NCBI RefSeq assembly: GCF_020544465.1 | Contig: NZ_CP066126.1 | Coordinates: 1,054,001 to 1,118,000 of the forward strand | From: Chromobacterium rhizoryzae | GTDB lineage: Bacteria; Pseudomonadota; Gammaproteobacteria; Burkholderiales; Chromobacteriaceae | Direction of reading: 5' to 3' | DNA length: 64,000 bases | Shown: piece after piece, positions 9,117 to 17,619 of the stretch | How the letters are laid out: every line of letters starts with the position of its first letter | How positions within the stretch are numbered: the stretch's first letter is position 1 | Translations under genes and position numbers: made by a program | Notes under the pieces: model-generated | The model's database searches: none | What the model saw: the letters and a program-made list of their open reading frames with translations, nothing else | What the model was told of the DNA's origin: nothing

Positions 9117-10895
9117 ATGACCGTTTCCGTCCGCTACACCCTATGTCCGAGCGCCCCGGAGGCGCATCTTTTCGAGGTCGTCCTGACCGTTTCCCGGCCC
9201 GCCAAGAATGGCCAGATTTTCTCATTGCCGGCGTGGATTCCCGGCAGTTACATGATCCGGGAGTTCTCCAAACATATTGTGGAAATTCGCGCGGAATCCG
9301 CGGGAAAAGCGGTGCGGCTGGTCCAGCTGACAAAAAACAGTTGGCAAGCCGCGCCAGTCAAGGGCTCGTTGGTTCTACGCTATAAAGTTTATGCGTTTGA
9401 TCTGTCGGTGCGCGGCGCTTATCTGGACGCGCAGCGCGGCTTCTATAACGGCAGCAGCGTTTTCCTGGCGGCGGACGGCTACGAGAACGAGGCTTGCGAG
9501 GTGGAGATCCTGCCGCCGGAAGGCAAGGCCTACGCCGATTGGAAGGTGGCGACCAGCTTGCCGGCGCGCGGCGCGGACAAGAAAACCGGCTTCGGCGGCT
9601 ATCAGGCCGCCTCTTACGACGAGTTGATCGACCACCCGGTGGAACTGGGCGCTTTCGAACGCGTCAGCTTCAAAGCCTGCGGCGTGCCGCACGAATTCGT
9701 CGTCTCCGGCCGCTTCCGCGCCGACCTCAAGCGCCTGGCGCGCGACGCCAAGAAAATCTGCGAATACCAGATCAAGCTGTTCGGCGAGCCGGCGCCCTTC
9801 GAGCGCTACGTGTTCATGCTTTTCGTCGGCAAGGACATCTACGGCGGCCTGGAGCATCGCGCCTCCACCGCGCTGGTGGCCAACCGCGACGACTTGCCGC
9901 AGCAGGGCGTCGAGGAGATCGGCGACGGCTATCTGAAGCTGCTGGGCCTGATCAGCCACGAATATTTCCACAGCTGGAACGTCAAGCGGATGAAGCCGGC
10001 GGCGTTCACGCCCTACGATCTGAACCAGGAAGGCTATACCCGTCTGCTGTGGGCCTTCGAGGGCATCACCTCCTATTACGACGACTTGAGCCTGGTGCGT
10101 TGCGGCCTGATAGACGAGAAGCGCTATCTGGGCCTGCTGGCGGAAACCATCAGCGGCGTCGAGCGCGGCGCCGGCCGCTTGAAGCAGACGCTGGAGCAAT
10201 CCAGCTTCGAAGCGTGGACCAAGTACTATCGACAAGACGAAAACAGCCCCAACAGCATCGTCAGCTATTACACCAAGGGCGCGCTGGCCGCGCTGGCGCT
10301 GGACCTGACCATACGCCGCGACAGCCAGGGCCGTCAGTCGCTGGACGACGTGATGCGCGCGCTGTGGCGCAAATGGCTGGACGACGGCAAGGGCCTGGCC
10401 GAGGACGAGTGGGAAAGCCAGGCGCAGGCCGTCACCGGCCTGGACCTCAAGGCCTTTTTCGATCGCGCGCTGCGCGGCGTTGAGTCCCTGCCGCTGGCCG
10501 AACTGTTGGCGGCCCAGGGCGTGGAGCTGCGCTTCGAGCCGGCGGCCAACGCCGGCGACCGCGGCGGCCTGGCGTTGAGCGGCAAGCCTGCGCCGGCCAG
10601 CCTGGGGGTCAAGGCCGTGGCCGAGGCCCAGGGCGTGCGCGTGCTCAATGTCTACGACGGCGGCGCGGCGCAAGGCGCCGGCCTGTCCGGCGGCGACGTG
10701 ATCGTGGCCATAGACAAGCTCAAGGCCGTGGACCTGGACAAGGCGCTGGCGCGCTACCAGCCCGGCGATAAGCTGAAACTGCACTGGTTCCGCCGCGACG
10801 AACTGATCAGCGCGCAAGTGGAATTGCAAGCCGCTCCTGCCGACGCCTGCCGCCTGCTGTTGCAGGACGGCGGCGCGCAGTGGCTGCGCCGCTAA
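9117..10895 (+). CDS. M61 family metallopeptidase with PDZ domain
   Basis: 592-aa zinc peptidase of the M61 (glycyl aminopeptidase) family. An N-terminal beta domain (to about residue 180) is followed by the catalytic domain with GGLEHR at 243-248 and zinc motif HEYFH at 281-285 (the helix continues SWNVKRMKP, typical of M61). The third zinc ligand is probably the Glu of AFEGITSYYDD near 315. A PDZ domain (about 490-570, GAAQGAGLSGGDVIVAID) closes the protein. No signal peptide is visible, so it is probably cytoplasmic. pepN follows 82 bases later, grouping two aminopeptidase-type enzymes. Confidence 0.92.
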   Translation: MTVSVRYTLCPSAPEAHLFEVVLTVSRPAKNGQIFSLPAWIPGSYMIREFSKHIVEIRAESAGKAVRLVQLTKNSWQAAPVKGSLVLRYKVYAFDLSVRGAYLDAQRGFYNGSSVFLAADGYENEACEVEILPPEGKAYADWKVATSLPARGADKKTGFGGYQAASYDELIDHPVELGAFERVSFKACGVPHEFVVSGRFRADLKRLARDAKKICEYQIKLFGEPAPFERYVFMLFVGKDIYGGLEHRASTALVANRDDLPQQGVEEIGDGYLKLLGLISHEYFHSWNVKRMKPAAFTPYDLNQEGYTRLLWAFEGITSYYDDLSLVRCGLIDEKRYLGLLAETISGVERGAGRLKQTLEQSSFEAWTKYYRQDENSPNSIVSYYTKGALAALALDLTIRRDSQGRQSLDDVMRALWRKWLDDGKGLAEDEWESQAQAVTGLDLKAFFDRALRGVESLPLAELLAAQGVELRFEPAANAGDRGGLALSGKPAPASLGVKAVAEAQGVRVLNVYDGGAAQGAGLSGGDVIVAIDKLKAVDLDKALARYQPGDKLKLHWFRRDELISAQVELQAAPADACRLLLQDGGAQWLRR

Positions 10896-10977
10896 TATTC
10901 ATCGGGTCGGCGCCGCTGCCCGGCGTCGTCCCCCTCCAGCCAAGACCGGCGCAGCCGGCATCGAAGGAGACGTAGAC

Positions 10978-13602
10978 ATGGCTCAACAGCCGCAAGTCAA
11001 GTACCGCAACGACTACGCAGCCCCCGCTTTTCTGATCGACCGCGTCGATCTGAGCTTCGACATTGAAGACGACGCCACCCGCGTGCACGCGCGTCTGGTG
11101 GTGACCCGCAACGACAAGGCCGTGCGCCAGGACGATCTGGTGCTGGACGGCAGCGCCGCATTGGTGGCGGTGACGCTGGACGGCGAACGCCTGGGCGAAG
11201 GCGGCTACGCGCTGGCCGACGATCAACTGACCGTGCGCGGCGTGCCGGACAGCTTCATCCTGGAAGTGGAAACCGAGATCGATCCGGCGGCCAACACCAG
11301 TCTGATGGGCTTGTACGCGTCCAACGGCAATCTGTTCACCCAATGCGAGCCGGAAGGCTTCCGCAAAATCACCTATTACCTGGACCGTCCCGACGTGATG
11401 GCAAAGTTCACCACCACCATCATGGCGGACAAGCATAAATTCCCGGTGCTGCTCTCCAACGGCAACAAGGTGGGCGAGGGCATGGTGGACAAGAAGCGTC
11501 ACTGGGTGAAGTGGGTGGACCCGTACAAGAAGCCGTCTTATCTGTTCGCCTTGGTGGCCGGCAAGCTGACGGCGCTGAAGGACAAGTTCGTCACCATGCG
11601 CGGCCGTGAAGTGGCGCTGGAGATCTGGACCGAACCGGCCGATCAGGACAAGACCCAGCACGCGATGGAGTCCCTGAAGCACTCGATGAAGTGGGACGAG
11701 CAGCGCTTCGGCCTGGAATACGATCTGGACATCTATATGATCGTCGCCGTCGGCGACTTCAATATGGGCGCGATGGAGAACAAGGGCCTCAACGTCTTCA
11801 ACACCAAGTACGTGCTGGCACGCAAGGACACCGCCACCGACGCCGACTTCCAGGGCGTGGAGCGGGTGATCGGCCATGAATACTTCCACAACTGGACCGG
11901 CAACCGCGTCACCTGCCGCGACTGGTTCCAGCTGTCGCTGAAGGAAGGCCTGACCGTGTTCCGCGACCAGGAGTTCGGCGCCGACATGAGCAGCCGCGCG
12001 GTCAAGCGCATCGAGGACGTCAAGGGCCTGCGCGCTCATCAGTTCCCGGAGGACGCGGGCCCCACCTCCCATCCCATCCGCCCGGACAGCTATATCGAGA
12101 TGAATAATTTCTACACCATGACGGTGTATGAAAAAGGCGCGGAAGTGGTGCGCATGTATCACACCTTGCTGGGCGAAGCCGGCTTCCGCAAGGGCATGGA
12201 TCTGTATTTCAAACGCCATGACGGCCAGGCGGTGACCTGCGACGACTTCCGCGCGGCGATGGCCGACGCCAACGACGTGGACCTGGGTCAGTTCGGCCTG
12301 TGGTACAGCCAGGCCGGCACCCCGGTGCTCAGCGTCAGCGGCCGTTACGACAGCGTGGCGCGCAGCTACACCCTGAACGTGCGCCAATCCTGCCCGGCCA
12401 CCCCGGGCCAGGAGCAGAAGCAGCCCTTCCACATCCCGCTGGCCCTGGGTCTGGTGGGCGCGGACGGCGCCGACCTGCCGCTGCGGATGGAAGGCGAGGC
12501 CGAGGCGCAGGGCGGCACCCGGGTGCTGGACGTCAAGGCGGCGGAGCAGAGCTTCACCTTCGTCGACGTGCCGGCTGAGCCGGTGCCTTCGCTGCTGCGC
12601 GGCTTCTCCGCGCCGGTGAAGCTGGATTTCGATTGGCGCGACGACCAACTGGCTTTCCTGATGGCCAACGACAGCGACAGCTTCAGCCGCTGGGAGGCCG
12701 GCCAGACCTTGGCCGAGCGCCTGTTCAAGCAGCTGTTGACGACGCTGGCCGCCGGCGGCGAGCTGAAGTTGCCGGAAACCTTCGTCTCCGCCTTCCGCGC
12801 GGTGCTCAAGGACCATGTCGCCGATCCGGCGTTCAAGGCCTTGATGCTGGCTCTGCCTTCCGAGGCGGAAATCCTGGAGATGGTGGAGGCGGCCGATCCG
12901 GCGAGCATCCATCAGGTGCGCGATTTCGTGCTGGACGAGCTGGCGCAGGCGCTGCGCGGCGAGTGGCGCGAGGCGTACGAGCTGAGCCAGACCCGCGATT
13001 ACAAGCCGCAGGACGCCGGTAAGCGCGATCTGAAGAACCGCGCGCTGGCCATGCTGAACCGCCTGGACGACGCCTGGCCGGCGGAGGCCGCCTCCAAGCA
13101 GTGCCAGGAGGCGGACAATATGACCGACCAGATGGGCGCGATGCTGGCCTTGCGCGATCGCGACGGCGCCGAGCGCGACGATTGCTTCACCGCCTTCGCC
13201 GCCCGCTGGCAGGGCGACGCGCTGGTGATGGACAAGTTCTTCATGCTGGTGGCCAGCAGCCAACTGCCGGGCACGCTGGAGCATGTGCAGGCGGCGATGC
13301 AGCATCCGGCCTTCACCTTGAAGAACCCCAATAAGGCGCGCGCGCTGATCGGCACCTTCGGCGCCAATATGGCCTTGTTCCACGCCGCCGACGGCAGCGG
13401 CTATCGCTTCCTCGCCGATCAGGTGCTGGCGCTGGACGCGATCAATCCGCAGGTGGCCAGCCGCATCGTCAACGCCTTCCGCCGACTGAAGAAGCTGGAG
13501 CCGGCGCGTCAGGCGCTGATGCGCGAGCAGTTGCAGCGCCTGGCCGGGCAAACGCTGTCCAAGGACGTGTACGAGATCGTGTCCAAGATTTTGGAAGCCT
13601 GA
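10978..13602 (+). CDS. pepN: Aminopeptidase N (M1 family)
   Basis: 874-aa cytoplasmic zinc aminopeptidase that removes N-terminal residues in the last steps of peptide breakdown. It shows the M1 exopeptidase motif GAMEN (264-268) and HEYFHNWTGNR with zinc ligands H300 and H304, the catalytic E301, and the third ligand E323 in LKEGLTVFRDQEF. Length and the alpha-helical C-terminal half match E. coli-type PepN. GAAGGAGAC precedes the ATG. The gene ends at a strong terminator. Confidence 0.97.
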   Translation: MAQQPQVKYRNDYAAPAFLIDRVDLSFDIEDDATRVHARLVVTRNDKAVRQDDLVLDGSAALVAVTLDGERLGEGGYALADDQLTVRGVPDSFILEVETEIDPAANTSLMGLYASNGNLFTQCEPEGFRKITYYLDRPDVMAKFTTTIMADKHKFPVLLSNGNKVGEGMVDKKRHWVKWVDPYKKPSYLFALVAGKLTALKDKFVTMRGREVALEIWTEPADQDKTQHAMESLKHSMKWDEQRFGLEYDLDIYMIVAVGDFNMGAMENKGLNVFNTKYVLARKDTATDADFQGVERVIGHEYFHNWTGNRVTCRDWFQLSLKEGLTVFRDQEFGADMSSRAVKRIEDVKGLRAHQFPEDAGPTSHPIRPDSYIEMNNFYTMTVYEKGAEVVRMYHTLLGEAGFRKGMDLYFKRHDGQAVTCDDFRAAMADANDVDLGQFGLWYSQAGTPVLSVSGRYDSVARSYTLNVRQSCPATPGQEQKQPFHIPLALGLVGADGADLPLRMEGEAEAQGGTRVLDVKAAEQSFTFVDVPAEPVPSLLRGFSAPVKLDFDWRDDQLAFLMANDSDSFSRWEAGQTLAERLFKQLLTTLAAGGELKLPETFVSAFRAVLKDHVADPAFKALMLALPSEAEILEMVEAADPASIHQVRDFVLDELAQALRGEWREAYELSQTRDYKPQDAGKRDLKNRALAMLNRLDDAWPAEAASKQCQEADNMTDQMGAMLALRDRDGAERDDCFTAFAARWQGDALVMDKFFMLVASSQLPGTLEHVQAAMQHPAFTLKNPNKARALIGTFGANMALFHAADGSGYRFLADQVLALDAINPQVASRIVNAFRRLKKLEPARQALMREQLQRLAGQTLSKDVYEIVSKILEA

Positions 13603-13626
13603 GTCGTCTCGCGCCGCTCAACACAA

Positions 13627-13655
13627 AGCCCCGGTTTCAAACCGGGGCTTTTTTC
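13627..13655 (+). terminator. Terminator after pepN
   Basis: AGCCCCGGTTT-C-AAACCGGGGCT followed by TTTTTTC. It lies between convergent pepN and hsp20 and may act in both directions (TTTGTGTT on the other side). Confidence 0.9.
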
Positions 13656-13682
13656 ATGGCGGCTTGGGTTGCCCGGCGCGGC

Positions 13683-14114
13683 TTATTCTACGCGCAGCCG
13701 TTGCCCGCCCTGTCCGCCTTGTTTCTTCGGCAGCGTCAGGCTGAGCACGCCGTTTTCATACTTGGCGCTGGCCGCGTTGCGTTCGATCTCGGCCGGCAGC
13801 TGGAAGCTGCGCGACACCGCGCCGTAAAACCGCTCGGTGCGCAGCGGGCGTTCGTCCTTGCGCTCGCTGTCCGTCTGACGCACTTCCGCCTTGATGGTGA
13901 CCAGCGGGCCGTCCACTTCCACATGGATATCCTCCTTGCCGACGCCGGGGATTTCCGCGTGAACGGTGAACAGGGTTTCGGATTCCCTCACGTCGATCTT
14001 GATCTGGCTGGGCAGGGGATCGCCGTGCAGCGGCTTGATGAAAAAGCCGGGGCTGAAGTCGCGGAACAGTTCGTCAAACAGGCTAACATTGCCGCGGGAA
14101 GGCAGGATGTTCAT
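13683..14114 (-). CDS. Hsp20 small heat-shock protein
   Basis: 143-aa ATP-independent holdase chaperone. The alpha-crystallin domain spans about residues 38-135: it begins IKIDVRESETLFTVHAEIPGVGKEDI and contains the family A-x-x-x-n-G-v-L pattern as KYENGVLSLTLPKK. A short N-terminal arm (SLFDELFRDF) resembles the oligomerisation segment of bacterial class A proteins. AAGGAG lies 8 nt before the ATG, and a sigma-32-type promoter is found 53-80 bases upstream. Confidence 0.95.
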   Translation of the reverse strand: MNILPSRGNVSLFDELFRDFSPGFFIKPLHGDPLPSQIKIDVRESETLFTVHAEIPGVGKEDIHVEVDGPLVTIKAEVRQTDSERKDERPLRTERFYGAVSRSFQLPAEIERNAASAKYENGVLSLTLPKKQGGQGGQRLRVE

Positions 14115-14166
14115 CTCACTCTCCTTTTAGATCAATGGATTAGGTGTAAAACGGGCCCTGTTGTCG

Positions 14167-14194
14167 ATATAGGGACGCCGCGCGGATTCTCAAG
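14167..14194 (-). promoter_or_regulatory. Sigma-32 heat-shock promoter of hsp20
   Basis: On the minus strand CTTGAGA is separated by 13 bases from CCCTATAT, close to the RpoH consensus CTTGAAA-N12/14-CCCCATnT. It predicts a leader of about 45 nt and matches the gene's chaperone role. Confidence 0.7.
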
Positions 14195-14231
14195 CCCCGG
14201 CGCGGGCGGAATGTGGCGGGACGCGCGCGTA

Positions 14232-15902
14232 TCAGTCCGATTGGACAGGTCTCAGCCACAGGCCGGCGAAATCGGTCCAGCCGTTTTCGCTCATTTGCAG
14301 GCCGGCCAGCTGGGGACTGGCCTGATGGCCCTGGCGCTCATGCGATAGCGGCAGCACCCAGCCCTCGGCGCACAGCCAGTCGCCGATGGCGGCGTAACCG
14401 GCCATCCGCTGTTGGGTGTCCGGCTGGCGCTGGATGTCCTGCAATTGCGCGTTCAGCCGCGCCTGCGCCGCCGCGCCCAGGCCGCGCTGCAACGGTTGCC
14501 GGGTGCCCAGCCATTCGTGGCAGCTGTAGTCGCGATCGTCGTGCAAGACCTCGCTGCACAACATCAGATCGGCCTGCCGCCACCAGTCCTGATCGTGAAA
14601 AAAGGCGCGCCGGCTGAGGGCGTGGATCTCCAGGTCGATGGACAGGGCGGCCAGGCGCTGGCGGATGGCGGCGGCCAGCGGCGGAAAGCAGGGCAGGTCG
14701 TAATGGAACAGGCGCAGGCGGGGGCGGTCCAGCCGGGGGCGGCGCTCGGCTCGCGGCAAGGGATGTCGCCAGCCCGGCAGCAGGCCGGCCGCCGGCGTCT
14801 GCAGAACGTCGTTGGCCTGGACCAACGCGGGCTCGGCCAGCCAGCGCATCAGCGGAGCGCGCTCGCTATCCGGCAAGGCCGGGTTCAGCAGCAAATAGGT
14901 GCAGGCCGATTGCAGCGTGCCGTTGGCGTCGTCGTTGGCGTAATCCAGGCGCAGGTGGAAGTCCTGGCCGTCGTCGCCGGAGGGAATGAACCAGAGCTCG
15001 ATCTCGTCCAGCAGCGCCCGCTCGCGGTAATGGGCGGCGAAGGCGGCCAGGCTCAGCCGCTGCTCGCTGTGGCGCAGCGCCCGGAACGGACCGCTGCCCA
15101 CCGGCAGGCGTTCGAAGTCGGCGCCGCGCCGCAAGGGGACGATGGAGCTGTTGGCGGTGGCCAGCCGCTGCGGCCATAGAAAATCTCCGTCGTCCAAGCG
15201 GCAGCTGAAGGACAGCGGATCGTGGACCTCGACCGCGCTCAGGTGGCGGTATTGCCGCTGATAAGGATTGTCGGATTCGCGCAGTCGCAGCAGGCTGGCG
15301 GCCGCGGCGTCGGCCTGCAAGGGCGAGCCGTCGTGGAATTGCAGGCCGGGGCGCAGCCAGAAGCGCCAGCGCCTGGCCGCGGCGTCGCTTTCCCAGTGAT
15401 GGGCCAGGCCGCCCTGCAGGCTTTGCAGCGCGCGGTCGAAACGGCATAGCCGGTCGAATATCTGCCGGACCAGATGGGATTCCAGCCGGCCGCTGACGGT
15501 GACCGGGTCCAGGCTCAGCGGCGCATGCGGTATCGGGATGCGCAGGCAGCGGCCTTGCGCGGCGCTGCCCAGGTATTGCGGCAGCGCGCTCAGCAATTGT
15601 TCGCGCCGCTGCGGCGGCAATTGGGCGAAGGCCTGCTCCAGCTTGCCGTCGCGCAGCAAGCGCTGCAGACGCTGCCATTCCAGCTGTTCCGGCGGGCAGA
15701 GCAGGCTTAGCCGCGATTTGCGGCCGCGCCCCCGGCCCGGCTCCCAGGCCAGCCAGCCGCGCTCGCGCATCTTGGCCAGCTGCAGCCGGGCGTTGCGCTC
15801 GCTGCAGTCCCACAGCGCGCACAGCTCGGCCAGCCCCGGCTGGGCGGGCTGCCGGCCGGCGTAGGCCTGGTGCAGCGCCTGATATTGTCGTTCCAGCTTC
15901 AT
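14232..15902 (-). CDS. SgrR-like transcriptional regulator with solute-binding domain
   Basis: 556-aa protein with the two-domain design of SgrR: an N-terminal winged helix (residues about 5-70, LAELCALWDCSERNARLQLAKMRERGWL) followed by a basic GRGRGRKSR stretch, then an extracytoplasmic-type solute-binding domain (SBP_bac_5, about 120-540, no signal peptide) used inside the cell as ligand sensor. In E. coli SgrR answers sugar-phosphate stress and controls sgrS and setA. Here no SgrS-like RNA is evident, but the gene diverges from an MFS transporter across a 13-bp inverted repeat, a good candidate for its own operator. The ligand is unknown. Confidence 0.85.
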   Translation of the reverse strand: MKLERQYQALHQAYAGRQPAQPGLAELCALWDCSERNARLQLAKMRERGWLAWEPGRGRGRKSRLSLLCPPEQLEWQRLQRLLRDGKLEQAFAQLPPQRREQLLSALPQYLGSAAQGRCLRIPIPHAPLSLDPVTVSGRLESHLVRQIFDRLCRFDRALQSLQGGLAHHWESDAAARRWRFWLRPGLQFHDGSPLQADAAAASLLRLRESDNPYQRQYRHLSAVEVHDPLSFSCRLDDGDFLWPQRLATANSSIVPLRRGADFERLPVGSGPFRALRHSEQRLSLAAFAAHYRERALLDEIELWFIPSGDDGQDFHLRLDYANDDANGTLQSACTYLLLNPALPDSERAPLMRWLAEPALVQANDVLQTPAAGLLPGWRHPLPRAERRPRLDRPRLRLFHYDLPCFPPLAAAIRQRLAALSIDLEIHALSRRAFFHDQDWWRQADLMLCSEVLHDDRDYSCHEWLGTRQPLQRGLGAAAQARLNAQLQDIQRQPDTQQRMAGYAAIGDWLCAEGWVLPLSHERQGHQASPQLAGLQMSENGWTDFAGLWLRPVQSD

Positions 15903-15925
15903 GCTCGTTTCCGGTTGAGGGCTAG

Positions 15926-15982
15926 GCTAAAAGCGGAAGCAATTTGTTTGGTTCGCATCCATTTTTACATTCCGCTTTTAGC
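15926..15982. promoter_or_regulatory. Inverted-repeat operator between sgrR-like gene and MFS gene
   Basis: GCTAAAAGCGGAA (15926-15938) and its perfect reverse complement TTCCGCTTTTAGC (15970-15982) flank a 31-bp spacer. The half-sites are 44 bp apart centre to centre, about four helix turns, and lie 24 bp from the regulator ATG and 40 bp from the MFS start. Confidence 0.65.
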
Positions 15983-16021
15983 AGGATACTGGGGGCACTT
16001 CCTGTTTGCATAGGCCTTGGC

Positions 16022-17233
16022 ATGATTGGCGAAAAAGAAATCCAGGTGCGTTGGCTGCTGGCCGGCTCCTGGTTGTTGACGATGAGCCGGGCGGTGATCG
16101 CGCCGCTGCTGGTGCTGACCCTGGGGCGGCAACTGAGCTTGAGCGGCGAGCAGACCGGCCTGCTGCTGGGCGGCGTCTTGCTGCTGTCCGCCTTGATGGG
16201 CTTGTACGGCGGCCATTTGCTGGATCGTTGGCCGCGGCGGCCGGTGCTGCTGGGCGCCGCGGCCTTGATCGCGTTGAACTATCTGGTGCTGCCGCTGAGC
16301 CAGCAGCTGTGGTGGAGCGCGCTGGCGCTGGCGCTCAGCGAGATCGGCCAGGCGGTGCACAGCATCGCGATCAAGGCCATGATCAGCGATTTGCTGCCGC
16401 CGGAGCGGCGCGGCAAGGCCTTTTCCCTGCGTTACACCCTGGCCAACGTCGGCTGGGCGCTGGGGCCCTTGCTGTGCAGCCTGCTGTTGGCTTGGGACGG
16501 GAACTGGCCGTTCTGGTGCGCGATCGCGCTGGCCGCGGCCGGCGGAGCGGCGACGCCGCGCGGCCCTTGCGCGCCCAGCCGGGAGGCCGGCGCGCCTGCG
16601 CCGGGCTTTCTGGCGACGCTGGGCCGTTTGCGGCAAGACCGGGTGCTGGTCTTGTTCACCCTGAGTTGCGCCTTGGCCAACCTGGTGTACGCGCGTTTTT
16701 CCAGCTATCTGCCCCTGTATCTGATGCAGAGCTTGCCGGAGGCCGAGGTGCTGCGCTGGATGTCGGCGCTGATCAGCTGCAACGCGGTCGGCGTGATCTT
16801 GCTGCAATACCCGCTGGGCCGGCGGATAGGCGACGCCGGCTTGATGAAGGCCATCGGCGCCGGCTTTCTGCTGCTGGGGCTGGGCACCTTGGGCTTGGGC
16901 TGGGTCCCCGGCGGGCTGCTGGGCATGTGCGCGGCGATGCTGGTGTTCACCGTAGGCGAGATCGTGCTGGTGCCGGCCGAATACCTGTACATAGACGCGA
17001 TCGCGCCGGAGGACTGCAAGGGCGTCTACTACGGCGCGCAGAATCTGGCCAGTCTGGGCGGAGCGCTGGGGCCGATGCTGGCCGGCTGGATGCTGGCCCG
17101 CGCGTCCGGCGGGACTTTATTCGCGGCGATGGCGAGCTTGTGCGCGCTGGCCTGGTGGCTGGCGCTGCGCGGCGAGGCCTTGCGGCAGGCCCGGGGCGGC
17201 GGCGTGTGGCAGGCTTCGGCCTTGAAGACCTGA
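16022..17233 (+). CDS. MFS transporter, divergent from SgrR-like regulator
   Basis: 403-aa major facilitator protein with 12 membrane helices and the MFS motif GGHLLDRWPRRPVLL between helices 2 and 3. The context (divergent from an SgrR-type sensor, as setA lies beside sgrR in enterics) suggests a sugar or metabolite exporter, but the substrate cannot be read from sequence. The start is uncertain: the ATG at 16022 gives a normal N-terminus but has a weak ribosome site; an in-frame TTG at 15944 would overlap the operator. Its TGA stop is also the left target duplication of a MITE-like element. Confidence 0.82.
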   Translation: MIGEKEIQVRWLLAGSWLLTMSRAVIAPLLVLTLGRQLSLSGEQTGLLLGGVLLLSALMGLYGGHLLDRWPRRPVLLGAAALIALNYLVLPLSQQLWWSALALALSEIGQAVHSIAIKAMISDLLPPERRGKAFSLRYTLANVGWALGPLLCSLLLAWDGNWPFWCAIALAAAGGAATPRGPCAPSREAGAPAPGFLATLGRLRQDRVLVLFTLSCALANLVYARFSSYLPLYLMQSLPEAEVLRWMSALISCNAVGVILLQYPLGRRIGDAGLMKAIGAGFLLLGLGTLGLGWVPGGLLGMCAAMLVFTVGEIVLVPAEYLYIDAIAPEDCKGVYYGAQNLASLGGALGPMLAGWMLARASGGTLFAAMASLCALAWWLALRGEALRQARGGGVWQASALKT

Positions 17234-17373
17234 GAACCTGTTCAAAGTCTGCTGCGCTTCGGCGATACGGCGTTAAAAACAAGCTCAAAATGCTCATGTA
17301 CCACTTGTACACTCCGCTTTTTCGCTCGTTTTCGCCTTGTCTCGCCCTTGCTCGCGAGACTTTGAACAGGCTC
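17234..17373 (+). repeat. MITE-like element, copy 1
   Basis: 140-bp element with terminal inverted repeats (GAACCTGTTCAAAGTCT left; right end its reverse complement with one change). Flanked by TGA on both sides (17231-17233 and 17374-17376). The left TGA is the stop codon of the MFS gene. The core contains GCTCATGTACCAC and CGTTTTCGCCTTGTCTCGC, shared with the other copies. Confidence 0.85.
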
Positions 17374-17376
17374 TGA

Positions 17377-17515
17377 GAACTTGTTTACGATCTGCTACGC
17401 GTCGGCGATACGGCGTTGAAAACGTCTTCAGAATGCTCATTACCACCCGTACATTCCGCTTCTTCAGCCGTGTCCGCCTTGTCTCGCTCTGGCTCGATAG
17501 ACTTTGAACAGGTTC
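17377..17515 (+). repeat. MITE-like element, copy 2 (tandem with copy 1)
   Basis: 139-bp copy in the same orientation, starting directly after the TGA that ends copy 1 and followed by TGA at 17516-17518, so the two elements share one TGA. Ends GAACTTGTTTACGATCT and AGACTTTGAACAGGTTC. With copy 1 it fills most of the 386-base gap before the hydrolase gene; the remaining 100 bases hold nothing recognisable except the hydrolase ribosome site. Confidence 0.85.
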
Positions 17516-17619
17516 TGACGCAGGGCGGGCTTTCTCTTTGGCGGCTTTTTTGTCATGATCAAGCGCTTGTTTGAATTGTCGCGCAGACGACGAAGCAGAC
17601 GCCGATACGAGGAGAAGGC

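Noticed and set aside
10807..13551. A minus-strand open frame of about 900 codons opposite pepN
   Set aside because: Same reason: shadow of a verified gene, with no ribosome site and no recognisable protein features.
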